A stretch of DNA of 64,000 bases from contig NZ_CP052860.1 of NCBI RefSeq assembly GCF_012935715.1, positions 4,526,001 through 4,590,000 of the forward strand, written 5' to 3'. This stretch comes from Pseudomonas sp. ADAK13. Its GTDB lineage: Bacteria > Pseudomonadota > Gammaproteobacteria > Pseudomonadales > Pseudomonadaceae. The notes beneath the pieces are model-generated. The model made no database searches. It was given only the letters and a program-made list of their open reading frames with translations, and was not told where the DNA came from. The position numbers and the translations under genes are program-made. Positions within the stretch are counted from its first letter, which is position 1, and each line of letters starts with the position of its first letter. Below are positions 16,824 through 25,564 of this stretch, piece after piece.

Positions 16824-18629
16824 ATGAGCTCGTCTTTTTCATTGTTTCGCACCTGGAATGTCCAGCACTTGCCGTCGACTCCGGCGGCCTTTGTGCGGCA
16901 TTTCATCGGTCATTTCAAAGGGTGGTACCTGGCGATTCTGCTGCTGCAGATTGCCGCCGTGGTGTGTTCGATTCTGACGCCCTGGGGGCTGGGGCAGATT
17001 ACGCGTACCGTCAGCAACGGCCTGGAGGCGGAGCGTGCGTTTGAGGTGTTGCAATGGCCGCTGACGCTGCTGAGTCTGCTCCTGGTGTGCCAGGTACTGT
17101 TTACCCGTGCATCCGCAGGCTGCCATATCCATGTCTTGCCGTTGCAGCGGCGCACGGTGACGCATGTGGTATTCGCCTATCTGCAACAGCATTCCCACCG
17201 TTTTATCAGCAATGAGTTCGCCGGGGCGCTGGCCCATCGGGTGGCGGAAATTACCCTGGGCGTGAATCAGACCCTGAGCATCTTGTTGTTCGACCTGATC
17301 CCGCTGCTGGTGACGCTGAGTCTGGCCACGGCGCTGCTGTGGACCGCGTCACCGCTGTTGGCGTTGTTCATGGCGGGTTGGTCGGTGGCGTTCATCGCTA
17401 TCTGCTACGTGCTCGCACGCCGCAGTCATCCTCTCGCCCAGCAGTATTCGGCAGCGCGCAGTACCAGCACGGGAAAGGTGGTGGATGCGGTCTCTAACCT
17501 GGCCAATATCCGTCTGTTTGCGCGCCACGCGTTCGAGCACAGTTACCTCGGCACCTTCCTGGACAAGGAGGTAGCGGCTGCTTATCGGTCCTTGGGCTAC
17601 ATGGAGAAAATTCGCTGGTTTCAGGCCAGCTGTGGCGTGGTGCTCAAGCTGGGGCTGTTGTTGCTCGCGCTTTACCTGTGGCGCAGTCACCGCATCGATA
17701 TCGCCGCGTTTGTGATGTCCACCAGCCTTTCGCTATTGATCATCAGCGATGTCGAAAACCTGTCGCGGCGCTTTCTCGAATTTTTCGAAGCCACCGGCAA
17801 TATCGCCAACGGCGTACGCACCCTGATTCGCCCCCACGAAGTCATCGACCAACCCGGTGCCAAGGCGCTGCAGGTCAAGCGCGGGGATATCGAGTTTCGC
17901 GACGTGGGTTTCAGTTACGGCGCCGGCCGGCCGATTTTCGAGCAGCTGAATATCGTCATCCCCGCCGGCCAGAAAGTCGGCCTGGTGGGCGCGTCGGGCT
18001 CCGGCAAGTCGACGCTGCTGAGCCTGCTGCTGCGCCTCTACGACGTGCAGCAAGGCCAGGTGCTGGTGGACGGCAAGGACGTGCGTGATGTGACCCAGCA
18101 TTCGCTGCACCAGCAGATCGGTCTGATTCCCCAGGAGCCCGGTCTGTTCCACCGCAGCATTCGCGAAAACATCCACTACGGCCGCCTGGATGCCTCGATG
18201 GACGAAGTCGCCGAGGCGATCCATCGCGCCGGCGCCAGTGAGTTTATCGACAGCATGGAACACGGCTACGAGTCGTTGGTGGGCGAGCGCGGGGTCAAGT
18301 TGTCCGGCGGCCAGCGCCAGCGCATTGCGATCGCCCGGGTGTTGCTGAAGAACGCGCCGATCCTGGTGATGGATGAGGCCACCTCCAGCCTGGACTCGAT
18401 CACCGAGCGTTTCATCCAGGACAAGCTCGACGAAATCATGGAAGACAAGACTGTCTTGGTGGTCGCGCATCGGCTGTCCACCGTGGCCCATCTGGACCGG
18501 ATCCTGGTGTTCGACAATGGCCGGGTCGTCGAGGACGGCAGCCACGAACAACTGCTGCGCCAGGGCGGCCACTATGCGCGGTTGTGGAGTCGCCAGTTCA
18601 GCGATGCGCTGGACGAAGCGGTGCTGTGA
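16824..18629 (+). CDS. ABC exporter, fused membrane and ATPase domains (MsbA-like)
   Basis: 601 aa half-transporter. Six hydrophobic segments span roughly residues 30-310, and the ATPase domain has Walker A GASGSGKST, signature KLSGGQRQR, Walker B ILVMDEATSSLD and the H-loop in VVAHRLS. Such proteins act as homodimers exporting lipids, drugs or peptides. ATG 16824 is preferred because AGGAA is 11 nt upstream; ATG 16812 sits on it. It is separated from the preceding operon by a terminator and is convergent with the sigma-54 regulator, so it may be functionally separate from its neighbours. Confidence 0.9.
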   Translation: MSSSFSLFRTWNVQHLPSTPAAFVRHFIGHFKGWYLAILLLQIAAVVCSILTPWGLGQITRTVSNGLEAERAFEVLQWPLTLLSLLLVCQVLFTRASAGCHIHVLPLQRRTVTHVVFAYLQQHSHRFISNEFAGALAHRVAEITLGVNQTLSILLFDLIPLLVTLSLATALLWTASPLLALFMAGWSVAFIAICYVLARRSHPLAQQYSAARSTSTGKVVDAVSNLANIRLFARHAFEHSYLGTFLDKEVAAAYRSLGYMEKIRWFQASCGVVLKLGLLLLALYLWRSHRIDIAAFVMSTSLSLLIISDVENLSRRFLEFFEATGNIANGVRTLIRPHEVIDQPGAKALQVKRGDIEFRDVGFSYGAGRPIFEQLNIVIPAGQKVGLVGASGSGKSTLLSLLLRLYDVQQGQVLVDGKDVRDVTQHSLHQQIGLIPQEPGLFHRSIRENIHYGRLDASMDEVAEAIHRAGASEFIDSMEHGYESLVGERGVKLSGGQRQRIAIARVLLKNAPILVMDEATSSLDSITERFIQDKLDEIMEDKTVLVVAHRLSTVAHLDRILVFDNGRVVEDGSHEQLLRQGGHYARLWSRQFSDALDEAVL

Positions 18630-18633
18630 TCAG

Positions 18634-18654
18634 GCGGCGTACCGGGTACGCCGC
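18634..18654. terminator. GC-rich hairpin between convergent genes
   Basis: GCGGCGTA-CCGGG-TACGCCGC palindrome in the 35-bp gap between convergent genes. There is no T tract, so termination is only a suggestion. Confidence 0.4.
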
Positions 18655-18664
18655 GCACTGCCGC

Positions 18665-19753
18665 TCAGATCGACAGGTGCAGCACCCGCTCATCCTTGGT
18701 GTTGGCCAGTGGGCGGCGCTTGTTGACCTTCAGCTCGCCCAGGTTGATCAGTAAGGTGCGGGTCACGTTGCGGCTGAGCCCCAGCAACTCGGCGGTGTGC
18801 ACCTGATTGTGCTGGCAGAGCCGGTAGGCGGCGGTCAACAGGCTGCGCTCGACCTGTTCGTGGAGGTTCTCGATCTGCTCTTCGAACAGTCGCTGGAAGG
18901 CCTGGTCGAGCAGGTCATGGGCCGTGGTGCTGTCTTCCTGGCGTTCGATGCGCAAGTTGGACATGCGCAGGTCATCGGCCTGAATCACGCCGTCGCGGCA
19001 GATCAGCAAGGTGTGGTGAATGACGTTTTCCAGCTCGCGGATATTCCCCGGCCAACTGTACGTGGCCAGCCGTTGCTCGGCTTCCTTGCTCAAGATGATC
19101 TCGCCGTACCCCAGGCGGCGGGTGTAGGTGTCGATGAAATACTGCACCAGCGGCAGGATATCGCCGGGGCGATCGCGCAATGGGCTGAGTTCCAGGTTGA
19201 CCACGTTCAGGCGGTAGAACAGGTCCTCGCGAAAATGCCCGGCGTTGATCGCTTTTTCCAACTGTACGTTGGTCGCCGCCAGCACCCGCACATTGATCGG
19301 AATGCTTTTGCGCGAGCCCAGGCGCACCACTTCACGCTCCTGCAACACCCGCAGCAGCTTGACCTGGATCGACATCGGCAGGTCGCCGATTTCATCCAGG
19401 AACAGCGTGCCGCCGTTGGCTTCTTCAAACCAGCCGGCCTTGGCGCTGAGGGCGCCGGTGAACGCGCCTTTCTCGTGGCCGAACAGTTCGGCTTCCACCA
19501 GGGACTCGGAGAACGCGCCGCAATTTACCGCCACGAACGGCTGCGCCTTGCGGCCGCTGAGGTTGTGAATGTGGCGCGCCACCAGTTCTTTGCCGGTGCC
19601 GGTTTCACCGATGATCAGCACGCTGGCTTCGCTCGGCGCGACTTGTTGCACATGCTTGAGCAAGGCCTTGGACCTGGGGTCTTCAAACACCTGCGCGGTG
19701 GCGCGGATAGAGGTGGCAAGGGCGGGCGAGGGCGGTAAGGTCAGCAGTTGCAT
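18665..19753 (-). CDS. Sigma-54-dependent activator lacking a sensor domain (SfnR-like)
   Basis: 362 aa NtrC-type bacterial enhancer-binding protein. The AAA+ domain starts almost at the N-terminus: Walker A GETGTGKE at 49-56, the sigma-54-contact loop GAFTGA at 96-101, and Walker B GGTLFLDEIGDL. A C-terminal helix-turn-helix follows (AELLGLSRNVTRTLL). No receiver, GAF or PAS domain precedes it, as in SfnR, which controls dimethylsulfone use in Pseudomonas under sulfate limitation; activity is then set by its amount. It lies 22 bp downstream of the flavoenzyme gene 19776-20963 on the same strand, under a sigma-54 promoter, so it probably activates its own transcription. ATG follows AAGGGATCACC. 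Confidence 0.92.
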   Translation of the reverse strand: MQLLTLPPSPALATSIRATAQVFEDPRSKALLKHVQQVAPSEASVLIIGETGTGKELVARHIHNLSGRKAQPFVAVNCGAFSESLVEAELFGHEKGAFTGALSAKAGWFEEANGGTLFLDEIGDLPMSIQVKLLRVLQEREVVRLGSRKSIPINVRVLAATNVQLEKAINAGHFREDLFYRLNVVNLELSPLRDRPGDILPLVQYFIDTYTRRLGYGEIILSKEAEQRLATYSWPGNIRELENVIHHTLLICRDGVIQADDLRMSNLRIERQEDSTTAHDLLDQAFQRLFEEQIENLHEQVERSLLTAAYRLCQHNQVHTAELLGLSRNVTRTLLINLGELKVNKRRPLANTKDERVLHLSI

Positions 19754-19775
19754 GGTGATCCCTTTGAATAAAAGA

Positions 19776-20963
19776 TCAGGAATAAAAAGTCGGGATGGGC
19801 GGGGTACCGTTCAGTGCCCACTCCCCCAGTTCATGGAGTTTGTAATCCAGTGGGTCATGCAGGCTTTGGGTGCGCAAATTGCGCCAATGCCTGTCGAGCG
19901 CCACCGAGGCGTTGGTAGCCCGCGCGCCGGTAACCTCGAAGACCTTGCTACACAACTCCAGGCCGTTGCGGCTGGCGGCGACTTTGGCGGTGGCGATGGC
20001 AATGGCCGCTTCCCCGCGCTCCTCGCTGGTCAGTGCCGGCCCCTTGGCCCACGCCGTGTCCAGCACCTGGCCGGCGCGCTCCACCAACAGGCGGGTGCTT
20101 TGCAGCGCCACCCAGAAGTCGCCGTAATGGCTGAGGATGTAAGGGTCCTGGGTGCTGTGGCTGGCGCTGGAGCGGAACCACGGGCGGGCTTCTTCCAGGG
20201 TGTATTGGCGCGCCTCTTCGAACGCGCCTTCGGCGATACCCAGGAAGATGTTGGCGAAGTGCAGTTGCGCAATCAGCGGGCGCAGGCAGGCGAACGGCGT
20301 GCTCAACGGGCCCGGGTCCAGCAGCAGGTCGGATTCTTCCACGCGTACGCGCTTGAAGGTCACGCTGCCGCTGTCGGTCTGGCGCTGGCCCATGTTGTTC
20401 CAGTCGTTGTGCAGGATGATCCCGCTGCGGGCACTGGGAATGGCCGCGATCAGCAACTTGCCGCCGGCGCTTTCATCGATGGCCGAGGCGATCAGCATTT
20501 CTGAATCGTTGGCGCCGGAGCAGAAGTTCTTCTGCCCCGAGAATTCCCGCCAGCCCGTGTGGCGCTTGACCACCGTGCGGGTGTCCAGCGGGTTCAGGGT
20601 GTTGCCCCAGAACCAGTTGTTGCTGGCGGTCAGGCTGAACCAGGTTTGCCACTGCGCGGGCGTGGCGAACAACCGGACGGTGGCAAGCATCAGGTGATGA
20701 AAACCGAATACATGGGCGATGGAGCTGTCGACCCGGGCAAATTCGCGCACCACCTCGAAGGTTTCCGACCAGTTGGCGTCCAGCCCGCCGAATTGCCCGG
20801 GAATGCTCAGGGACAGCAGGCCGCTGCTGCGCAGCTTGTCGCGCTCGGCTTTGGGTGTGCCGCCGGTGGCGTCCCGGTCGACGGCGGTGCGGGCGAACTC
20901 GCTCGCCAGGTCACGGGCAATCTCCAGTGGGGTCCTGCGGGTGCAGAGTAAGTTGACCGTCAC
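19776..20963 (-). CDS. Acyl-CoA dehydrogenase-fold flavin monooxygenase, DszC/SfnB-like
   Basis: 395 aa flavoenzyme, third of this fold in the region. It shows IPGQFGGLDANWSETF near residue 50, the central GQKNFCSGANDSEML block, NNMGQRQTDSGSVTF and the C-terminal RHWRNLRTQSLHDP block. The start is GTG 20963, with ACGAGG 9 nt upstream. It is the first gene of a two-gene unit with the sigma-54 activator and is preceded by a strong -24/-12 promoter at 21032-21047. By family, it would use reduced flavin to oxygenate a small organosulfur compound; this is inferred from SfnB/DszC homologues and context. Confidence 0.88.
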   Translation of the reverse strand: MTVNLLCTRRTPLEIARDLASEFARTAVDRDATGGTPKAERDKLRSSGLLSLSIPGQFGGLDANWSETFEVVREFARVDSSIAHVFGFHHLMLATVRLFATPAQWQTWFSLTASNNWFWGNTLNPLDTRTVVKRHTGWREFSGQKNFCSGANDSEMLIASAIDESAGGKLLIAAIPSARSGIILHNDWNNMGQRQTDSGSVTFKRVRVEESDLLLDPGPLSTPFACLRPLIAQLHFANIFLGIAEGAFEEARQYTLEEARPWFRSSASHSTQDPYILSHYGDFWVALQSTRLLVERAGQVLDTAWAKGPALTSEERGEAAIAIATAKVAASRNGLELCSKVFEVTGARATNASVALDRHWRNLRTQSLHDPLDYKLHELGEWALNGTPPIPTFYS

Positions 20964-21002
20964 GCGTGAATACCTCGTTGCTTAATAGTCGCAGATGCTT
21001 GA

Positions 21003-21022
21003 ATTGATTGATTGATTGATTG
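21003..21022. repeat. (ATTG)5 tetranucleotide repeat in a leader
   Basis: Five tandem ATTG units lie between the sigma-54 promoter 21032-21047 and the GTG at 20963. The predicted transcription start (near 21020) falls at its edge. Confidence 0.9.
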
Positions 21023-21031
21023 ACTGGCTAG

Positions 21032-21047
21032 AGCAAGAGCCATACCA
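21032..21047 (-). promoter_or_regulatory. Sigma-54 promoter of the flavoenzyme-activator unit
   Basis: On the minus strand the sequence is TGGTATGGCTCTTGCT: GG and GC correctly spaced, a perfect TTGCT -12 half and TGG at -24. It is 69 bp before the GTG start of the flavoenzyme gene. Confidence 0.72.
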
Positions 21048-21316
21048 AGTAACGATAAGCCGATAACTTGCACCTTCTTAGAGGTGTGCAGAAAAAGAGA
21101 GTGTCGAATACACAACTTTTGTTGGTCAGCTGTTGGGATTTGCACAGTTGTGACGGAGCCCTGTAGGCCGGGGCTTTGGTTATGCCTTTATCGATTAAAC
21201 ATATAATTGAATGTGTTTTTTTTCGCATTGTTGTGAATCGAACATTTCACCAGCAAAGTGTTGCGCCTGTGGCGATTAAACAGGGCGATGGGCCCGTATT
21301 TGTTGATGTTTTGACG
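21048..21316. promoter_or_regulatory. Shared upstream region between two divergent sigma-54 promoters
   Basis: The 440-bp gap 20964-21403 contains no gene. Between the two -24/-12 promoters are candidate activator sites: GTGTCGAATACAC (21101-21113, inverted), GTTGGTCAGCTGTTGGG (21121-21137, with words shared with the region upstream of 8142), and GTGAA-N8-TTCAC (21233-21250). The stretch is AT-rich, suiting DNA looping. Confidence 0.5.
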
Positions 21317-21332
21317 TGGCACGAACCCTGCA
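21317..21332 (+). promoter_or_regulatory. Sigma-54 promoter of the TonB receptor gene
   Basis: TGGCACGAACCCTGCA matches TGGCACG-N4-TTGCW at every position except T12 (C). The expected start is near 21344, 60 bp before ATG 21404. Confidence 0.78.
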
Positions 21333-21403
21333 AAGTTCGAAGCAGAGCGCGACTATACGAATAGATGCTCCAACTAACTAGAGACCCCAGGAGTATTGAG
21401 TCC

Positions 21404-23509
21404 ATGCGGCAACTGTTTGAACCACGCGCTCGTCGTTTTGAGTCACTGGCCACCGCGTCCAGCCTTGGCGTGCTGTTGATGCTGATACACGGTGCGGCGT
21501 TTGCCGCCCCGGCCGACCCTACCCTGGCCACGGTGGTGGTCACCGGCGCCGAAGCCACCGAGGCGCAAAAGGCCGAAAAGCAGTTGGCCAGGGTGCCCGG
21601 CAAAACCGCGGTGATCGACAACCGCAAGATCGAACAGGGCCGTGCGGCGAATGCCGAGGACGTGCTGGCGCTGCAGCCGGGAGTCTTCGCCCAGGCCACC
21701 AGCGGCTCGGGCGCCAACAAGATTTCGATCCGTGGTTCGGGCCTCAACACCTTCTATCAAGGCTATGTGCTGGGGATTAAATTCCTTTACGACGGCCTGC
21801 CGTTGACCGGGCCGGGCGGCACCCAGGAAGACATGCTGGACATGGCCTCGGTGGACCACACCGAGGTGCTCTACGGCGCCAACGCCTTCCGTTATTCGGC
21901 CTTGTCCCTGGGCGGCGCGATCAACTTCGTCAGCAAGACCGGGCGCACCGACCCGGGCAACTACGCGCGCTTCGAAGCCGGCAGTTTTGGCTACCGCAAA
22001 CAGCAACTGAGTACGGGTGGCGTGGAGGGCGACAACGACTACTACGTCAGCATCCAGCACAACGAGCGTGACGGTTACCAGGACAACACGCCGAACAAAG
22101 GGCAGGGGATCGTCGCCAACTTCGGCCACGTGTTCAGCCCGCAACTGGAGACGCGCTTCTACATTCGCTACAAGGAAGAGACCCTCAGCCAGGGCAACAC
22201 CCTGACCAAGTACCAACTCAAGCACGACCCCACCAGCAACCTCGTGCCCATCGGGCGCAAGAAGGACGGCTCGACCCTGCTGGGCAGCACCACCACCTAT
22301 ACCTTCGACGACAATGCCAAGCTCGAAGTCGGCCTGGGCTACAACGATTACCCGCTGGACAACGGCTGGCGCTATTCGCCAACGCCCCAGGAATGGCGCT
22401 CCCAGGACGTCAACCTGACCCTGCGCTACCTGCGCACCGCCGACACCTTCTTCGGCCTGCGCAGCGACAGCAGCGTGACCTTCAGCAACACCCTGGCGTA
22501 CCTGGCCGATGTGAAATCCCACAGCAAGGCCACCGGCATCACCCAGCAGAAAACCAACTACACCGGCTCCCGGGACACGGTGTTTTCCCTCGGCAACGAA
22601 CTGCAACTGAATGACCGTACGTGGCTGTCCACCGGGCTGTCGTTATTTGATATCAAGCGCAAGGCGCAGATCGAATACACCACCGGCACCAATACCAGTG
22701 CGTTCCCCAGTGGCGTCGAATACGACGAGACCGACGTCGCCCCGCGCATCGGCCTGCGCTATCAACTGACCCCGGAATTCGAAGTGTTCGGCAACGTCAG
22801 CCGCTCGGTGGACCCACCGGTCACTTGGCAACTGGGCAGCACCGGCACGCCGTATATCCGCGATGTGCGACCACAAAAAGCCAACACCGTGGAGTTCGGG
22901 ATTCGCGGCGGCCACGGTATTTTCGACGGCAGCCTGACGGTGTACCGCTCGTGGGTGCAGAAAGAACTGCTGTCGGTGGTGGTGCGCCAGGCAACGGCGA
23001 CCCAGGATCAACTGGTGGCCACCTCCAACGGCAGCGCGACGATTCACCAGGGCATCGAAGCCGGCTTGAATGCGCAACTGTGGGACGGCGGCAATGGCGA
23101 CACCGTGACCTTGCGCCAGGCGTACACCTTCAACGACTTCCACTACCGCAATGACTCGGTGTTCGGCGACAACCAACTGCCGGGCCTGCCGCGCCAGGTC
23201 TACCAGGCCGAGCTGGAGTATCGCCAGGGCAGCGGCTTCTACGCGCAGCTCAACGCCCGGGCGGCGTCCAGTTATTACGTCGACTTTGCCAACTCACTGA
23301 GTGCGCCGTCTTACACGTTGTGGGGCGCGAAGGTGGGCTACGAGGCCCCGAGCAAGAAGTGGGAAGTGTTCGTCGATGCGCGCAACCTGACCAACAAACG
23401 CTACGCCACGGCCACCAACACCGCGTATGACGCCAAGGGCCAGGACTCGGCCAACTTCTATGTGGGGGATGCGTTCAACGTGACCACGGGGGTTGCGTTT
23501 CACTTCTGA
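21404..23509 (+). CDS. TonB-dependent outer-membrane receptor
   Basis: 701 aa receptor with a signal peptide (cleavage expected after AAFA near residue 32), a TonB-box-like ATVVVTG just after it, a plug domain (residues about 50-180, including the GSGANKISIRGSG block) and a beta-barrel ending in the C-terminal aromatic signature VAFHF. It has no N-terminal STN signalling domain. ATG 21404 has CAGGAG 10 nt upstream and gives a normal signal peptide; an earlier in-frame ATG at 21365 does not. Expression from a sigma-54 promoter, and no recognisable Fur box, argue against a simple iron-siderophore role; import of an organosulfur substrate for the neighbouring systems is my inference. Confidence 0.9.
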   Translation: MRQLFEPRARRFESLATASSLGVLLMLIHGAAFAAPADPTLATVVVTGAEATEAQKAEKQLARVPGKTAVIDNRKIEQGRAANAEDVLALQPGVFAQATSGSGANKISIRGSGLNTFYQGYVLGIKFLYDGLPLTGPGGTQEDMLDMASVDHTEVLYGANAFRYSALSLGGAINFVSKTGRTDPGNYARFEAGSFGYRKQQLSTGGVEGDNDYYVSIQHNERDGYQDNTPNKGQGIVANFGHVFSPQLETRFYIRYKEETLSQGNTLTKYQLKHDPTSNLVPIGRKKDGSTLLGSTTTYTFDDNAKLEVGLGYNDYPLDNGWRYSPTPQEWRSQDVNLTLRYLRTADTFFGLRSDSSVTFSNTLAYLADVKSHSKATGITQQKTNYTGSRDTVFSLGNELQLNDRTWLSTGLSLFDIKRKAQIEYTTGTNTSAFPSGVEYDETDVAPRIGLRYQLTPEFEVFGNVSRSVDPPVTWQLGSTGTPYIRDVRPQKANTVEFGIRGGHGIFDGSLTVYRSWVQKELLSVVVRQATATQDQLVATSNGSATIHQGIEAGLNAQLWDGGNGDTVTLRQAYTFNDFHYRNDSVFGDNQLPGLPRQVYQAELEYRQGSGFYAQLNARAASSYYVDFANSLSAPSYTLWGAKVGYEAPSKKWEVFVDARNLTNKRYATATNTAYDAKGQDSANFYVGDAFNVTTGVAFHF

Positions 23510-23544
23510 CCGCAGGCCGGCGCTCTAACAAACAAAGGAAATCC

Positions 23545-23654
23545 TGTGGGAGCTGTCGAGCTTTAGCGAGGCTGCGATGGCGTCAGCACAGTCAACATGG
23601 ATGTTGCCTGGCCCACCGCTATCGCAGCCTCGCTAAAGCTCGACAGCTCCCACA
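23545..23654. repeat. REPIN-type inverted repeat
   Basis: Perfect 34-bp arms, the left starting TGTGGGAGCTGTCGAGCTTT, with a 42-bp spacer. A near relative is at 52467-52573. It lies between the convergent TonB receptor and the small HrpK-like gene. Confidence 0.92.
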
Positions 23655-23679
23655 TTTGATTTTTGTTGCGTCCAGAAAC

Positions 23680-24144
23680 CTAGTTCTGCGGCCGTTGCTT
23701 GGTCGAGTCCAGCTCGGCCTTTTTGCCGGTGCTGATCTCGGTGATCTGCGCCGACTTGGCGATCGCAAAATCGAAGGTGTCCTGCATCTTGGCGATCGCA
23801 TCGGTCGCGGTGCCGTTCAGGCCACCGTTGGCGGCCCAGTCGAAGTTCCACACGCCGGACAGGTTGTCGGCACCGGCCACGTCATGGGTTTCGATCGCGG
23901 TGAACACGTCGGGATGGCGCTCCATGTACTGGGCTGCAGCGCTGACATCCGCCGGCACCTTGCCCGAGGCGTTGCTGGCCAGTTGTGAAAGCTCTTGCTT
24001 GGTAATGGCCGACTTGCCCGTCTGGCGCATGTAATCAGCGACTACCTTGCTCGACTTGGCAATGTTCAACTTGTCGTCGAACACCGACGTTGAGGCTTTT
24101 TGAGTAGTCGGTCCGCCACCGGCGGGTGTTACGGTAGTAGACAT
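23680..24144 (-). CDS. Small hypothetical protein with HrpK-like segment
   Basis: 154 aa, no signal peptide or membrane segment, polar with a Gly/Thr/Ser-rich start. The central part (AAQYMERHPDVFTAIETHDV ... WNFDWAANGGL) resembles a motif I associate with short pseudomonad proteins annotated as HrpK or type III effector-related; I cannot verify this and no type III genes are nearby. ATG 24144 has AGGGAGCAGC upstream. The gene is divergent from the MFS gene at 24275. Secretion and function are unknown. Confidence 0.75.
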   Translation of the reverse strand: MSTTVTPAGGGPTTQKASTSVFDDKLNIAKSSKVVADYMRQTGKSAITKQELSQLASNASGKVPADVSAAAQYMERHPDVFTAIETHDVAGADNLSGVWNFDWAANGGLNGTATDAIAKMQDTFDFAIAKSAQITEISTGKKAELDSTKQRPQN

Positions 24145-24274
24145 CGGCGCTGCTCCCTCAATGGATTGGATGACATCGACGCCGACGTTAGCATGGGCAA
24201 TTGGCCATTTATCGCCGGCTTCACAACAATTCGCAGCGGCCGGAAAATTTCACAGCGTTTCGCACAGGGAAGGG

Positions 24275-25564
24275 ATGGTGTTCAGGACGACTCAAGGGAA
24301 AAGCCGGTTTGCCGGGTTTTTCATCAGCCGCAATTTTTCACTGTTATGGCTGGGCCAGGCGCTCTCGTCCTTTGGCGAATTTGTGTTGGAGAGCACGATC
24401 ATCGTCTGGCTGGTGACGGACCTGTTCCGTGACAGCGCTTTTCTACCGAGTGCCGTTGGCCTGGCGGTGGCGGCATCGGCGATTCCGCGGGTGCTGGTGG
24501 CGCCATTGGCGGGCGCCTGGGTCGACCGCATGACGCCGCTCTACGTGATGATCAGCGCAGACGCTATCCGGGTGATCAACTTCCTGGTCTTTATCCTGAT
24601 CTATTCACTGTCCGGCCTCGGCCAGATGCAGGTGTTCACCGGCGTGCTGCTGTTGCTGGTGCTCAACAGCAGCGCCGCGCAGTTCTTCAACCCGTCCCGC
24701 CAGGCGATCATGCAAGTGATCATTCCCGCTGAGCGGCGGGTAGAAGCGTCGGCCAAGACGATGTTTTCCCTGACGGGCATTTCGGTGCTCTCAGCTTCCG
24801 TGGGCCCGGCCTTGTTTGTGTGGGTGGGGCCGATCTGGGCGTTGATGATCAATGTGCTGGCGTTCAGTTGTTCGGCGTTATGCATCGTGGCTACCCGAGG
24901 CCTGCGTACAGCGTTGCCGGTAGCGCACACATCGTTCTGGCGTGGGCTGTTGGAGGGCCTGCGGTTTTCCTGGGGGCACCCGTCGATTCGGACCCTGCTG
25001 ACCGGTGTGGCGTTGTACGGATTTTCCCTAGGTATCAATAACGTCGTTTTGTCTTTGTACGCCTTCAAGACCCTGGGCCTGAGCCCGCGTGAATATGGCC
25101 TGGTCCTCGCCGCGTTTCCCGTCGGTGGTCTGGTGGCGGCATTACTGGTGCGGCCGCTGTTGAAGGCCTTGAGCATTCGCCGGGCGTTTACCGTTGCGCT
25201 GCTGTGCCTGGGGCTGAGCTACCTGGGCTACGCGTCGCATCCGCCGTTTTACCTGACCTGGGCGCTGATGTTTTGCTGTGGGGTGTGCTTTTCGGTGTTC
25301 GCCATGGTGCAGGGGCCCATGCTGCAAGAGGCCGTGCCGTCGGGCTACATGGGCCGGGTCTCGGCGACGGTGACGCCGGTGCTGGCCATCGCCTCGTTGA
25401 CCGGCACGCTGGTGTGTTCCCAGACGCTTAACCTTGCGCAGGGTGTTATCGGGGATGTCTACGGCGGTTACATCGTTATCGCGGCGGGCTTGCTGCTGAC
25501 GGGCGGCGGATTGATGCTGCTCGGCGAACGGGCCGGTAAACACCGGGCCGCGTTGTCAAAGTGA
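24275..25564 (+). CDS. MFS transporter (enterobactin-exporter/MFS_3-like)
   Basis: 429 aa with about 12 membrane segments. The first is preceded by SRNFSLLWLGQALSSFGE, a hallmark of the MFS_3/EntS-like group, and the loop APLAGAWVDRMTPLYVMISAD carries motif A. A drug or metabolite exporter is likely. I start at ATG 24275 (GTG 24278 is also possible), directly after AGGGAAGGG; earlier in-frame starts would add a non-conserved tail reaching toward the divergent gene. The 3' end overlaps the convergent photolyase-like gene by 9 bp. Confidence 0.85.
   Translation: MVFRTTQGKSRFAGFFISRNFSLLWLGQALSSFGEFVLESTIIVWLVTDLFRDSAFLPSAVGLAVAASAIPRVLVAPLAGAWVDRMTPLYVMISADAIRVINFLVFILIYSLSGLGQMQVFTGVLLLLVLNSSAAQFFNPSRQAIMQVIIPAERRVEASAKTMFSLTGISVLSASVGPALFVWVGPIWALMINVLAFSCSALCIVATRGLRTALPVAHTSFWRGLLEGLRFSWGHPSIRTLLTGVALYGFSLGINNVVLSLYAFKTLGLSPREYGLVLAAFPVGGLVAALLVRPLLKALSIRRAFTVALLCLGLSYLGYASHPPFYLTWALMFCCGVCFSVFAMVQGPMLQEAVPSGYMGRVSATVTPVLAIASLTGTLVCSQTLNLAQGVIGDVYGGYIVIAAGLLLTGGGLMLLGERAGKHRAALSK

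Noticed and set aside
21180..21403. Fur box upstream of the TonB receptor
   Set aside because: The AT-rich stretch has no GATAAT-type hexamer array; the -24/-12 element is a much better match.
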